From: Pseudobutyrivibrio sp.
GTDB taxonomy: Bacteria; Bacillota; Clostridia; Lachnospirales; Lachnospiraceae
DNA: 45,094 bases
Direction of reading: 5' to 3'
Assembly: GCA_017934625.1 (NCBI GenBank)
Contig: JAGBJE010000044.1
Span: forward strand, 1 to 45,094
The notes below the pieces were generated by a model. That model worked only from the letters and a program-made list of their open reading frames with translations, ran no database searches and was not told the DNA's origin. This document shows, piece after piece, positions 1 to 8,031 of this stretch; position 1 is the first letter of the stretch, and each line of letters starts with the position of its first letter. The translations under genes were made by a program, and so were the position numbers.

Positions 1-133
1 GCATTTGCGTAATCAAATCCAACAATAAGGCGTGTAGGAAACTATGCGCCTTATCTTATGTCAATCGGCTCGATCGAGCCATTTTTTCATAAATTCTTAT
101 CAAAATTGATGAATATTTCCTTGACAACTTGTT
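1..133. other. Unidentified sequence joined to the truncated virD4
   Basis: No gene is visible here. There are two strong hairpins. At 25-54 a 13-bp stem (with G-T pairs) is closed by a GAAA loop. At 67-87 the stem GGCTC/GAGCC with loop GATC is followed by six T, as in a rho-independent terminator reading rightwards. VirD4-like coding sequence begins abruptly at about 134, and the same frame has a TGA at 122-124. The stretch therefore looks like the 3' end of something inserted into, or recombined with, virD4. I could not assign it to an insertion sequence or intron family. Confidence 0.45.
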
Positions 134-946
134 TCAGGCAAAACAGCAAAATCGATTCTTGTGAGCTGCGGTGCAAGACTGGCTCCTTTTGATATTGCAG
201 AGCTTCGAGAAATCACAAGCTACGATGAATTGGAACTGGACACCTTGGGAGATAGAAAGACAGCATTATTTCTCATTATGAGTGATACAGATGCTACCTT
301 TAATTTTTTGATTTCCATGGTCTACAGTCAGCTTTTCAATCTGCTTTGTGAGAAGGCTGATGATGTGTACGGCGGCAGACTTCCGGTTCACGTCAGATGC
401 CTCATTGATGAGACAGCCAATATCGGGCAGATTCCCAACTTAGAGAAGCTTATGGCAACTATCAGAAGTAGAGAAATATCAGCAGCCCTTGTTTTACAGG
501 CAAAGTCCCAGCTAAAGGCGATTTATAAGGATAATGCTGACACAATTATAGGTAATTGTGATAGTCAGATATTCCTTGGAGGCTCAGAACAGACCACACT
601 TAAAGACCTTAATGCAGTTCTTGGCAAAGAAACAATTGATATGTACAACACTGGAGAATCCAGAGGTACATCACAGAGCTACAACATGAACTATCAGAAG
701 CTCGGTCATGACCTTATGAGCATTGATGAGCTTGCAGTAATGGATGGTTCAAAGTGTATTGTTCAGGTAAGAGGCGTAAGACCTTTTCTATCTGACAAAT
801 ACGATCTGACGCAGCATCCGAATTATAAGTATACAGCGGATGCCAATAAAGGAAATTGGTTCAAAATAGAGGATTTCCTTGAACACAAGTTAATATTGAA
901 ACCGAATGACAAATACACTGTCATCGAAGTATCAGAGGAAGAATAA
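134..946 (+). pseudogene. VirD4/TraG coupling protein, 5'-truncated
   Basis: This is the C-terminal part (about 270 residues) of a type IV coupling ATPase, which at the membrane passes the relaxase-DNA complex to the secretion channel. Family features are the SCGARLAPFD segment, the Walker B-like stretch VRCLIDETANIGQIPN, ATIRSREISAALVLQ and the C-terminal VRGVRPFLSDKYDLTQHPNYK. The family is usually about 600 residues; the N-terminal membrane segments and Walker A are absent. Homology starts near codon 134 (SGKTAKSILVSC) with no start codon or ribosome site; the first GTG in frame is at 161. Most VirD4 homologues have F-A-N at the ETAN position, so T here is a further small oddity. It is followed by a terminator. 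I infer a broken gene, unless an intron-like insertion is removed. Confidence 0.8.
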
Positions 947-991
947 AGCCAAAAGCTATGTCGATAAAGGGCATGGCATGAGGCTTTTTTT
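945..991 (+). terminator. Terminator after virD4
   Basis: AAAGCC (945-950, overlapping the virD4 stop) pairs with GGCTTT (982-987), with a second inner pairing of GCTATG with CATGGC. The hairpin runs directly into seven T. Confidence 0.6.
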
Positions 992-1009
992 CTTTATACA
1001 TACGGCCGT

Positions 1010-1080
1010 ATATCCAAAGGTAGTCGACGAGCTTTGGAAACGTAACTTTAAGCACCGACATCTCGCAAGGAAGAGATGCC
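1010..1080 (+). ncRNA. Possible structured leader upstream of maff2
   Basis: This gap carries two separate stems: CCAAAG (1014-1019) with CTTTGG (1032-1037), and CATCTC (1059-1064) with GAGATG (1073-1078). There is also a palindrome ACGGCCGT just upstream, and no open reading frame. It may be a 5' leader of the next transfer operon. Named RNA families were not recognised. Confidence 0.3.
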
Positions 1081-1112
1081 GCTAACCAACAAAAATTATT
1101 GGAAGGAGGAAT

Positions 1113-1147
1113 CCAAAAGATTGCCACAACTTGTGGCAATTTTTTGG
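1113..1147 (+). promoter_or_regulatory. Hairpin between the ribosome site and ATG of maff2
   Basis: CCAAAA, one G, ATTGCCACAA, one C, then TTGTGGCAAT, one T, TTTTGG forms a 16-bp stem. It sits between a strong Shine-Dalgarno sequence (AAGGAGG, about 1103-1109) and the maff2 ATG at 1159. If the hairpin folds, it brings the Shine-Dalgarno within reach of the ATG; the inner stem followed by six T could equally act as an attenuator. Confidence 0.5.
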
Positions 1148-1158
1148 AAACACAATTT

Positions 1159-1371
1159 ATGGCATTTTTTAATTCAGCAATCGGAACATTGCAGACAGTA
1201 GTAGTCGCACTTGGTGCAGGTCTTGGAGTTTGGGGAGGTATTAACCTTCTTGAAGGATATGGCAATGACAACCCTGGCGCGAAGTCACAGGGTATGAAGC
1301 AGTTGATGGCTGGTGGTGGTGTCGCACTCATCGGCACAACACTTGTACCACTACTCTCTGGATTATTCTAA
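1159..1371 (+). CDS. Maff2-family small membrane protein
   Basis: A 70-residue protein starting MAFFNSAIGTLQ, with a hydrophobic glycine-rich helix (VVVALGAGLGVWGGI), the conserved loop LLEGYGNDNPGAKSQGMKQLMAGGG and a second hydrophobic helix. This matches the Maff2 family found next to TrbL in Tn1549-like elements; its length and two-helix form resemble small VirB2/VirB3-like channel parts, but its exact role is not established. ATG 1159 is chosen because family homology begins there. The frame is open further upstream, but only through the hairpin and Shine-Dalgarno sequence. An unusual start upstream, such as ATT 1120, cannot be excluded. Confidence 0.75.
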   Translation: MAFFNSAIGTLQTVVVALGAGLGVWGGINLLEGYGNDNPGAKSQGMKQLMAGGGVALIGTTLVPLLSGLF

Positions 1372-1385
1372 ATGTTGTAAAGACA

Positions 1386-1489
1386 TTGGAAAAATTCCAA
1401 CAAACATGGTATCAACCCCTAGTTATAGAGACAATAAAAGTCTCAGGGAATGAAGGGGTTCATGGCAGGAGGCGGCGAAAGCTGCCTCC
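1386..1489 (+). ncRNA. Candidate structured RNA between maff2 and trbL
   Basis: The gap is packed with stems: TTGGAA/TTCCAA (1386-1400), an outer AACCCCT (1414-1420) with AGGGGTT (1454-1460) enclosing GAGAC (1428-1432) with GTCTC (1440-1444), and a 9-bp GC-rich stem with a GAAA tetraloop (1468-1489). The short frames overlapping it look non-coding. It may be a leader or processing element that tunes expression of the channel genes. Confidence 0.4.
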
Positions 1490-1509
1490 AAATTTGATAG
1501 GAGGACAGA

Positions 1510-2376
1510 TTGGATACAGTATTTCAGCAGATAGAGGAATGGCTGAAAGGTATGATGGTTCCAGCGGTTGTGGAGAAGCTGAGGACGATATTTGATTCAA
1601 TAAATACAGAAGCAGGTCGTATCTCAGTAGATATTGCCACTACTCCCGACCAATTTTCTCCAAGTATTTTCTCGATGATAAAGGATATTTCTGAGACGGT
1701 TATTATGCCGATAGCAGGAATAATCCTGACTTTTATAGCGTGCTATGAGCTGATACAGATAGTAATCAGCTATAACAACCTAGCTAACTTTGAAACATGG
1801 TTTATTTGGAAATGGATATTTAAGACAGCAATAGCAGTAGAGCTTATAACCCACACCTTTGATATCACTATGGCAGTATTTGATGTAGCGCAGCACGTTA
1901 TTTTAAATGCTGGCGGTGTCATTATGGCAGAGACATCTGTTAGTGCCGATGACTTGGCTAACATGGCATCCACGATAGAAGCTATGGATGTATTCAGCAT
2001 ATTTGCGTTGTATCTACAGCTTAACATAGTGGATTTGTTGATGTGGATATTATCTAAGCTCATATTTGTAATCATCTATTGCAGAATGATTGAGATATAC
2101 ATGTATGTTTCCCTAGCACCTATTCCATTCTCAACTTTTGGAAACAGAGAGCAGAGCATGATAGGTCAGAACTACTTTAGAAGTTTGTTTGCATTGGGAT
2201 TTCAAGGATTCTTGATCATGATATGCGTAGGTATTTACGCTATGCTGGTTCAGGGATTGGCATTTTCAGATGATATCATCGCTTCAATTTGGGGTATGGT
2301 TGGATATTCGTTGCTTCTTGCTTTCAGTATCTTCAAGACAGGCTCAATTGCACGTTCTGTATTACAGGCACACTAG
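1510..2376 (+). CDS. TrbL/VirB6-like conjugation channel protein
   Basis: A 288-residue polytopic membrane protein. Hydrophobic segments lie at about residues 65-90, 100-125, 165-190, 195-215, 230-255 and 260-280. The position after Maff2 and before PrgI, and motifs such as YMYVSLAPIPFSTFG in the middle, fit the TrbL/VirB6 inner-membrane core of the type IV system in Tn1549-like elements. The start is TTG 1510, supported by a good ribosome site (AGGAGG, about 1499-1504). It is part of the co-oriented transfer operon. Confidence 0.8.
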   Translation: MDTVFQQIEEWLKGMMVPAVVEKLRTIFDSINTEAGRISVDIATTPDQFSPSIFSMIKDISETVIMPIAGIILTFIACYELIQIVISYNNLANFETWFIWKWIFKTAIAVELITHTFDITMAVFDVAQHVILNAGGVIMAETSVSADDLANMASTIEAMDVFSIFALYLQLNIVDLLMWILSKLIFVIIYCRMIEIYMYVSLAPIPFSTFGNREQSMIGQNYFRSLFALGFQGFLIMICVGIYAMLVQGLAFSDDIIASIWGMVGYSLLLAFSIFKTGSIARSVLQAH

Positions 2377-2397
2377 TTAAAGACGAGGAGGAATCAG

Positions 2398-2784
2398 ATG
2401 GCAGCATCATATATTAGTGTTCCAAGAGATCTAACAAAGGTAAAAAGCAAAGTCTTTTTCAATCTGACGAAAAGACAGCTTATATGTTTTTCAGTGGCGG
2501 CACTCATTGGAGTACCGTCATTTTTTCTTATAAAGAGCATTGCAGAGGTCAATGTAGCAGTCATGGGAATGATGGTTATTATGATGCCATTCTTTTTCTT
2601 TGCTATGTATGAGAAAAACGGACAGCCTTTGGAAGTGCATCTAGGGCACTTTATTCAGCAGGTTTTTATAAGACCAAAGAAAAGACCATATAAAACAGAT
2701 AATTATTACGCAGCACTGGAAAGAGAGGCTGCGGCAGTAAAGGAGGTTGAAAGAATTGTTCGTACTTCCATGGATGAAGAATAA
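2398..2784 (+). CDS. PrgI-family membrane protein (VirB3-like)
   Basis: A 128-residue protein that starts AASYISVPRDLTKVKSK, followed by FFNLTKRQLICF and two hydrophobic helices (about residues 31-47 and 53-70), then a basic segment FIRPKKRPYK. This is the PrgI family, a VirB3-like subunit placed directly before VirB4. A Shine-Dalgarno sequence (GAGGAGG) precedes the ATG. Its end overlaps the start of virB4, so the two are probably translationally coupled. Confidence 0.85.
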   Translation: MAASYISVPRDLTKVKSKVFFNLTKRQLICFSVAALIGVPSFFLIKSIAEVNVAVMGMMVIMMPFFFFAMYEKNGQPLEVHLGHFIQQVFIRPKKRPYKTDNYYAALEREAAAVKEVERIVRTSMDEE

Positions 2785-5206
2785 AAATACCAGGGAGTTT
2801 GTTATGCCAGAGGGCTTAAACAAACAGGAACAGGATGAAATAAAAGAAATAATCAAGGCGGCACAGAAGGACGATGGCACACCACGTACAGCTCAGCAGA
2901 CGATTCCGTTTGAGAGGATGTTTCAGGATGGCATCTGCAGAGTAGGGCAGGATTACTACACAAAGACAATCCAGTTTCAGGATATCAATTATCAGCTGGC
3001 ACAGCAGGAAGATAAGACAGAGATTTTTGAGGAATGGTGCTCGTTCCTTAACTTCTTTGACAGCTCCATTGGCTTTGAGCTTTCGTTTATGAATCTTGCC
3101 ACAGATGCATCCGACTTTGAAAAGAAGATTGCTATACCGCATCAGAAGGATGCATTCAATGATGTAAGGGATGAATACTCTACAGTGCTGTTACAGCAGA
3201 TGGAGGCTGGAAACAATGGTCTTACTAAGACCAAGTATCTTACTTTTGGCATTCATGCGGATTCTATGAAGTCAGCAAAGCCAAGACTCATTCATATTGA
3301 GATGGACTTACTGAATAACTTCAAGAGACTTGGAGTTATGGCAGAGACATTAAACGGATATCAGAGGCTGGAGCTTATGCATAAGCAGCTTCACATGGGT
3401 GACAGAGCAAGATTTCATTTTGATTGGAAGTATCTTGTAGGCTCAGGTTTATCCGTAAAGGATTTTATTGCACCAAGCGGTTTTGAATTTCCTACAGGAA
3501 GATATTTCAAGATGGGAGATTTGTACTGTGCAATGAGCTTTTTATCAATTGATGCATCGGATATCAGCGATAGGATGCTGGCAGACTTCCTTGGGATGGA
3601 ATCCAGCCAAATTGTAACTATGCATATCAAGTCCGTAGATCAGAATGAAGCTATCAAAACTATCAAGCACACAATCACAGAGCTTGACCGTTCCAAGATT
3701 GAAGAACAGAAAAAGGCAGTCAGAGCAGGCTATGATATGGATATCATTCCCTCAGACTTAGCCACTTATGGTAAGGATGCCAAGGCTCTTCTTAAAGAGC
3801 TGCAATCACAGAATGAGAGAATGTTTCTGCTTACCTTTCTTGTTATGAACACAGGAAAGACTATGCAGGAGCTTGAAAACAATGTGTTTCAGGCTTCATC
3901 AATTGCTCAGAAGCATAACTGCAATCTGATCAGGCTAGACTTCCAGCAGGAGCAGGGACTTGTGAGTACACTTCCGCTGGCGCATAACGAAGTGGAGATT
4001 CAAAGAGGTATGACAACATCAAGTACAGCGATATTTGTACCATTTACAACACAGGAGCTATTTCAGGATCACAGAGGAGCTTTGTATTATGGGCTTAATG
4101 CACTGTCGAATAACCTTATCATGGTAGACAGAAAGATGTTGAAGAACCCTAATGGGCTTATCCTTGGAACACCTGGCTCTGGTAAATCTTTCTCAGCAAA
4201 GCGAGAGATTGCAAATTCGTTCCTTGTTACTGATGATGACATTATCATAAGTGATCCTGAGTCGGAGTACTCAGCACTTGTAGATAGGTTCGGAGGACAG
4301 GTTGTAAAGATTAGCCCAACATCGAAGCAGTTCATAAATCCTATGGATATTAACATGAACTATTCTGATGATGATAACCCGATAGCTCTTAAGACAGACT
4401 TCATTTTGTCCTTATGTGAGCTGATTGTCGGTTCTAAGGAAGGGCTAAAACCTGTAGAAAAAACTGTAATTGATAGATGTATCGGGCAGATTTATCAGCG
4501 ATATTTTGAAAATCCGACAAAAGAGAACATGCCTATCCTTGAGGATTTATACAATGCTTTGCTTGCTCAGGAGGAAAAAGAGGCAAAGCACGTAGCAACA
4601 GCTCTTGAGATTTATGTCTCAGGTTCTCTTAATGTTTTCAATCACAGAACAAACGTGGAGCTTAACAACAGACTTGTGTGTTATGACATCAAAGACCTTG
4701 GAAAGCAGCTTAAGAAAATCGGGATGCTTGTGGTTGAAGATCAGGTTTGGGGCAGAGTATCAGAAAACAGAGAACAGGGTCGCTCCACCAGATACTACAT
4801 TGATGAGATGCATCTGCTTTTACGTGAAGAGCAGACAGCAGCATATACGGTAGAGATTTGGAAGAGATTTAGAAAGTGGGGCGGCATTCCTACAGGCATA
4901 ACTCAGAATGTAAAGGATCTCCTTGCATCCAAGGAGGTCGAGAATATTTTTGAGAACTCAGATTTCATTTATATGCTCAATCAGGCAGTCGGAGACAGAC
5001 AGATTCTTGCAAAACAGCTTAATATCAGCCCTCATCAGCTCTCGTATGTAACACATTCGGGAGAAGGTGAAGGGCTTTTGTTTTATGGAAATGTAATCTT
5101 GCCATTTGTAGACAGATTTCCTAGAAATACAGAGCTGTATAGCATCATGACAACCAAGTGGACTGATAAGGCAGAGGATGAGGCTGATGGAGAAAACGAG
5201 CAGTAA
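2774..5206 (+). CDS. VirB4-family conjugation ATPase
   Basis: A cytoplasmic ATPase of about 810 residues that powers the type IV channel. The N-terminal half contains the CagE/TrbE-like region (ICRVGQDYYTKTIQFQDINY). The ATPase half shows Walker A GTPGSGKSFSAKRE, DPESEY, Walker B RYYIDEMHLLL and the C-terminal GITQNVKDLL. The length is full for the family. The start is uncertain: ATG 2774 overlaps the end of prgI, while TTG 2756 has better spacing to AGGAGG at 2741-2746. The gene overlaps the next gene by 29 bases. Confidence 0.9.
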   Translation: MKNKNTREFVMPEGLNKQEQDEIKEIIKAAQKDDGTPRTAQQTIPFERMFQDGICRVGQDYYTKTIQFQDINYQLAQQEDKTEIFEEWCSFLNFFDSSIGFELSFMNLATDASDFEKKIAIPHQKDAFNDVRDEYSTVLLQQMEAGNNGLTKTKYLTFGIHADSMKSAKPRLIHIEMDLLNNFKRLGVMAETLNGYQRLELMHKQLHMGDRARFHFDWKYLVGSGLSVKDFIAPSGFEFPTGRYFKMGDLYCAMSFLSIDASDISDRMLADFLGMESSQIVTMHIKSVDQNEAIKTIKHTITELDRSKIEEQKKAVRAGYDMDIIPSDLATYGKDAKALLKELQSQNERMFLLTFLVMNTGKTMQELENNVFQASSIAQKHNCNLIRLDFQQEQGLVSTLPLAHNEVEIQRGMTTSSTAIFVPFTTQELFQDHRGALYYGLNALSNNLIMVDRKMLKNPNGLILGTPGSGKSFSAKREIANSFLVTDDDIIISDPESEYSALVDRFGGQVVKISPTSKQFINPMDINMNYSDDDNPIALKTDFILSLCELIVGSKEGLKPVEKTVIDRCIGQIYQRYFENPTKENMPILEDLYNALLAQEEKEAKHVATALEIYVSGSLNVFNHRTNVELNNRLVCYDIKDLGKQLKKIGMLVVEDQVWGRVSENREQGRSTRYYIDEMHLLLREEQTAAYTVEIWKRFRKWGGIPTGITQNVKDLLASKEVENIFENSDFIYMLNQAVGDRQILAKQLNISPHQLSYVTHSGEGEGLLFYGNVILPFVDRFPRNTELYSIMTTKWTDKAEDEADGENEQ

Positions 5207-6812
5207 AAGTAAAAGCAAGCTTAGGACGGAAGCCACTACCAAGAAAAAACTTGGCAAAAAGCTACGTACTAAAAAAGCAGATAACAAGCTTACTGATAAG
5301 GAAATCAAGAAAGCAAAGAAGCTTAAGAAGCAGAGCTTTAAGGCAGCACGGAGCATTGCATCAAGAAGTGCAGGTGCCGCTTCCGCTACCTTAAGCGGTG
5401 GAGCAAGTGCAGGAACCTACAAGGAATATGAAAGCACAAATACCACTGTTGCAGAGGAAGTGATATCTGAGACAGGTCATGTAATAGGTTCATCAGGCAA
5501 TGTGGTTGTGTCAAAGCTTGGAAGTAGCATATATGCAAAGAGGCAGCATGGCAGAAGGGCTAGCAATAATGCAGGCAAAGATGCTGAGAAGAACCGCATG
5601 AAAAAGGAGATGCAAAGGAAAGCCCTTGAAAAGCAGCGTAAAAATGCAGAGAACACAGGAAAAGTTGGTAGAAAGCTTACAGATAAAGCAGAGGATCTGA
5701 TTGGAAAAATCGGTGAGTTCATTGCCACGTTTGTAAAAGATAATCCAATGATTTCTTTGATTATCCTATTCGCGCTTATTATCATCATGGTTTTCTCAGG
5801 TGTATTTACTTCTTGCGGTGTGGCATTTAGTGGTGCACAGAACATTACAGTTTCTACAACTTACACAGCCCATAATTCAGACATCTTGAATGTGGATGCT
5901 GATTACACAGAGCTTGAAGCAGAAGTTCAGAACACCATCGACAATATCAAAGCCAATTATCCTGGCTATGATGAGTACAACTTTTATCTTGATGAGATAG
6001 GGCATAACCCTTATCAGCTGGCTGCAATCTTGACAGTTATCTATGAGGATTATACAAGGGAAGAGGTACAGGACAAGCTAAAGGAAATATGCGATTTGCA
6101 ATATGACATTGATATTGAAGAGGTGGTTGAAACAAGGTATCGGGAAGAAACTAGAACGGGGTCTACAACAGTAGGTGGGCATACAGATTACTATACCTAC
6201 ACTGAGACCGTGGCCTATGACTATTACATTTTGAATGTAACCCTTACCAATCATATCTTGAATGAAGTGGTAAATATGCTTGACCTTACGGAAGACCAGC
6301 TGCAGAGATATGAGATATTGTTGGCAACCTTTGGTAATAAGAAATACCTCTTCGATGATGATATTTACTCAGTGCCAGGGTCAGATGATTATGAAGATTA
6401 TGATGTGCCTGGGGAATATCTGACAGATGAAGAATTTGCAAGGATGCTTAAGGAAGCTGAGAAGTATCTTGGTATGACATACGTGTGGGGTGGCAGTAGT
6501 CCAAGCACAGGCTTTGACTGTTCAGGATTTGTAAGCTGGGTTATCAATCACTGTGGTAATGGCTGGGATGTTGGCAGACAGACAGCTAATGGACTTAAAA
6601 ATTCTACTGCAAGGGTATCGGAATCAAATGTAAAGGCAGGAGATTTGATTTTCTTTAAAGGAACTTATGCAACGGATGGTGCAAGCCACGTTGGCATTGT
6701 CGTAGATCCTGTAAATAAAATCATGATCCATTGTGGCAATCCGATATCTTACGCATCATACGACACCAATTATTGGCGGACGCACTTTTATTGTTATGGA
6801 AGAATCAGATAG
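5178..6812 (+). CDS. Cell-wall hydrolase with C-terminal NlpC/P60 domain
   Basis: A 544-residue protein that probably opens peptidoglycan for the conjugation channel, like CwlT-type proteins. It has a very basic N-terminal tail rich in K and A (about 1-180), one membrane helix (about 193-215), a middle domain resembling the lysozyme-like region of these proteins (weakly supported), and an NlpC/P60 domain from about 425. Catalytic residues visible are Cys in FDCSGF (about 448), His in ASHVGIV (about 504) and a following His in MIHCGNP. ATG 5178 is used; ATG 5187 is also possible. Both lie inside the virB4 end. Confidence 0.85.
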   Translation: MRLMEKTSSKSKSKLRTEATTKKKLGKKLRTKKADNKLTDKEIKKAKKLKKQSFKAARSIASRSAGAASATLSGGASAGTYKEYESTNTTVAEEVISETGHVIGSSGNVVVSKLGSSIYAKRQHGRRASNNAGKDAEKNRMKKEMQRKALEKQRKNAENTGKVGRKLTDKAEDLIGKIGEFIATFVKDNPMISLIILFALIIIMVFSGVFTSCGVAFSGAQNITVSTTYTAHNSDILNVDADYTELEAEVQNTIDNIKANYPGYDEYNFYLDEIGHNPYQLAAILTVIYEDYTREEVQDKLKEICDLQYDIDIEEVVETRYREETRTGSTTVGGHTDYYTYTETVAYDYYILNVTLTNHILNEVVNMLDLTEDQLQRYEILLATFGNKKYLFDDDIYSVPGSDDYEDYDVPGEYLTDEEFARMLKEAEKYLGMTYVWGGSSPSTGFDCSGFVSWVINHCGNGWDVGRQTANGLKNSTARVSESNVKAGDLIFFKGTYATDGASHVGIVVDPVNKIMIHCGNPISYASYDTNYWRTHFYCYGRIR

Positions 6813-6822
6813 GAGGACAACA

Positions 6823-7110
6823 ATGTTTGCAAAGCTAGATAGACTTCGTGCCGAACATGAAAAGGCATTGAAGAAATTAGAGGAAGCACAGAAGAAAGTG
6901 GATGAAACAGCTGAAAAGGTAAAGGCAGGAGAGGCAACAGAGGTATTAAACATTGTCGCAGAGCTTAAATGGACTCCTGAGCAGCTTTCAGATTTCATCA
7001 AAAATAATAAGGACAAAAATCATAATTCGTTTGCCAAGGATGCTTTTAACAAAGGCTTTGGCAAAATAGATTTACAGGAAAGTGGGGAAAAGAAAAATGA
7101 AGCTATTTAA
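6823..7110 (+). CDS. DUF4315-like coiled-coil protein
   Basis: A 95-residue acidic and lysine-rich protein. Residues 3-50 form a predicted coiled coil (RLRAEHEKALKKLEEAQKK), followed by LKWTPEQLSDFI. It matches DUF4315, a small protein of unknown role that follows the NlpC/P60 gene in Tn1549-like transfer operons. The start at ATG 6823 has a strong ribosome site (AGGAGG, about 6811-6816). It overlaps the next gene by 14 bases. Confidence 0.75.
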   Translation: MFAKLDRLRAEHEKALKKLEEAQKKVDETAEKVKAGEATEVLNIVAELKWTPEQLSDFIKNNKDKNHNSFAKDAFNKGFGKIDLQESGEKKNEAI

Positions 7111-7885
7111 TGTTATTGGTACAAAAGTAAAGGTACTTGGAATCGGGGCGGCTCTTACAGGGTCGCTCTTTTGTATGAGTCCTATCACAGCATTTGCTGG
7201 AGGGCTTGAGTGTACGTGCGAGACAAAGTGTACAGAGGATTGCATAGATTCTGATTGCCCTTTATGTCAGGAGGACTTTCATAATTGTGAGGGTACAGAA
7301 CCCGAAGCAGAGGAAGAGTGGGGCGCACTTACTCCTGATGGAAACATGAGCATAGTAGATGATTATGGGACGCTTGAAGCTGGAGGAAAGCAGTTCATCA
7401 CTGTAGTTACCAAGAATGGAAATTACTTTTACATCATCATTGACAGGGACGATGAAGGTGATGAGACAGTACATTTCCTTAACATGGTGGATGAGTCAGA
7501 CCTTTTATCTTTAATGGATGAAGATGAGGTAAATGATTATATTGCATTAACGAGTGGTAATGATACCACCAAGGAAGAGACTCCTGTAGTAACTCCTGAG
7601 CCTGAACCAACAGAGGAAGAGACAGAAGAGCCTGTAGTAGTTCCTGAGAAGAAAACCAATGTAAATGGCATCATGGCTATTGTTTTGATACTTGGTATTG
7701 CAGGTGTAGGTGGATATATGTACTTCACCACAACGAAAAACTCTAAGAAGAAATCAAAGGCTGCAGATCCTGATGAGGGTTACGTGGAAGAGCCAATTAA
7801 CCTTCCAACAGAGGAAGCAGACTATGAAGTAGATGCAAGCGAGGATGTAACGGTAGAGGATTTAGACGAACAGGAGGATGACTGA
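7097..7885 (+). CDS. DUF4366-like exported protein with C-terminal membrane anchor
   Basis: A 262-residue protein. It has a signal peptide (about 1-32, hydrophobic core IGAALTGSLFCM, ending AFAGG), a Cys-rich segment (CTCETKCTEDC), a conserved middle domain and a Pro/Glu-rich stretch with EETPVVTPEPEPTEEE. A membrane helix (about 198-217) precedes a basic stop-transfer signal and an acidic tail. Architecture and position match DUF4366 proteins of Clostridia ICEs, which probably sit at the cell surface next to the transfer machine. The start at ATG 7097 gives a normal signal peptide; GTG 7082 is less likely. Confidence 0.75.
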   Translation: MKLFNVIGTKVKVLGIGAALTGSLFCMSPITAFAGGLECTCETKCTEDCIDSDCPLCQEDFHNCEGTEPEAEEEWGALTPDGNMSIVDDYGTLEAGGKQFITVVTKNGNYFYIIIDRDDEGDETVHFLNMVDESDLLSLMDEDEVNDYIALTSGNDTTKEETPVVTPEPEPTEEETEEPVVVPEKKTNVNGIMAIVLILGIAGVGGYMYFTTTKNSKKKSKAADPDEGYVEEPINLPTEEADYEVDASEDVTVEDLDEQEDD

Positions 7886-8031
7886 TGGCTAGAAAATCAA
7901 GATATCTTGCGTATGCAGAAGCAATAGGCAAATTAAAGAAGGAGGCAGGTGCTAATGACAGAACAGGAAAAGCTTCAGGAGATAACAGACAAGCTGGAGG
8001 AAGGGGTACAGGCGGTATTCAAAAGCGATAA
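7885..8031 (+). CDS. Small ORF of 48 residues, possibly coding
   Basis: It starts MARKSRYLAYAEAIG, with ATG sharing its first base with the previous stop and a ribosome site (AGGAGG, about 7871-7876) at good spacing. After about 24 residues the product becomes Gly/Arg-rich and overlaps the next gene in another frame. It may be a real small basic protein or only a translational bridge to the ArdC-like gene. Confidence 0.35.
   Translation: MARKSRYLAYAEAIGKLKKEAGANDRTGKASGDNRQAGGRGTGGIQKR

Noticed and set aside
1..133. Group II intron 3' end
   Set aside because: A GAAA-loop hairpin is present, but it lacks the bulge and the conserved catalytic triad and sequence of domain V.
1010..1080. Twister-sister or hammerhead ribozyme
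   Set aside because: Short matches such as GCAAGG and GGAAAC exist, but the required core strands are missing.
921..1337. Minus-strand open frame across maff2
   Set aside because: It is antisense to a recognisable Maff2 gene, has no ribosome site and no family features. The same holds for the other minus-strand frames in the window.
1386..1595. Plus-strand frame of 69 codons
   Set aside because: It overlaps the hairpin cluster and the trbL start in another frame; the product has no protein-like pattern.
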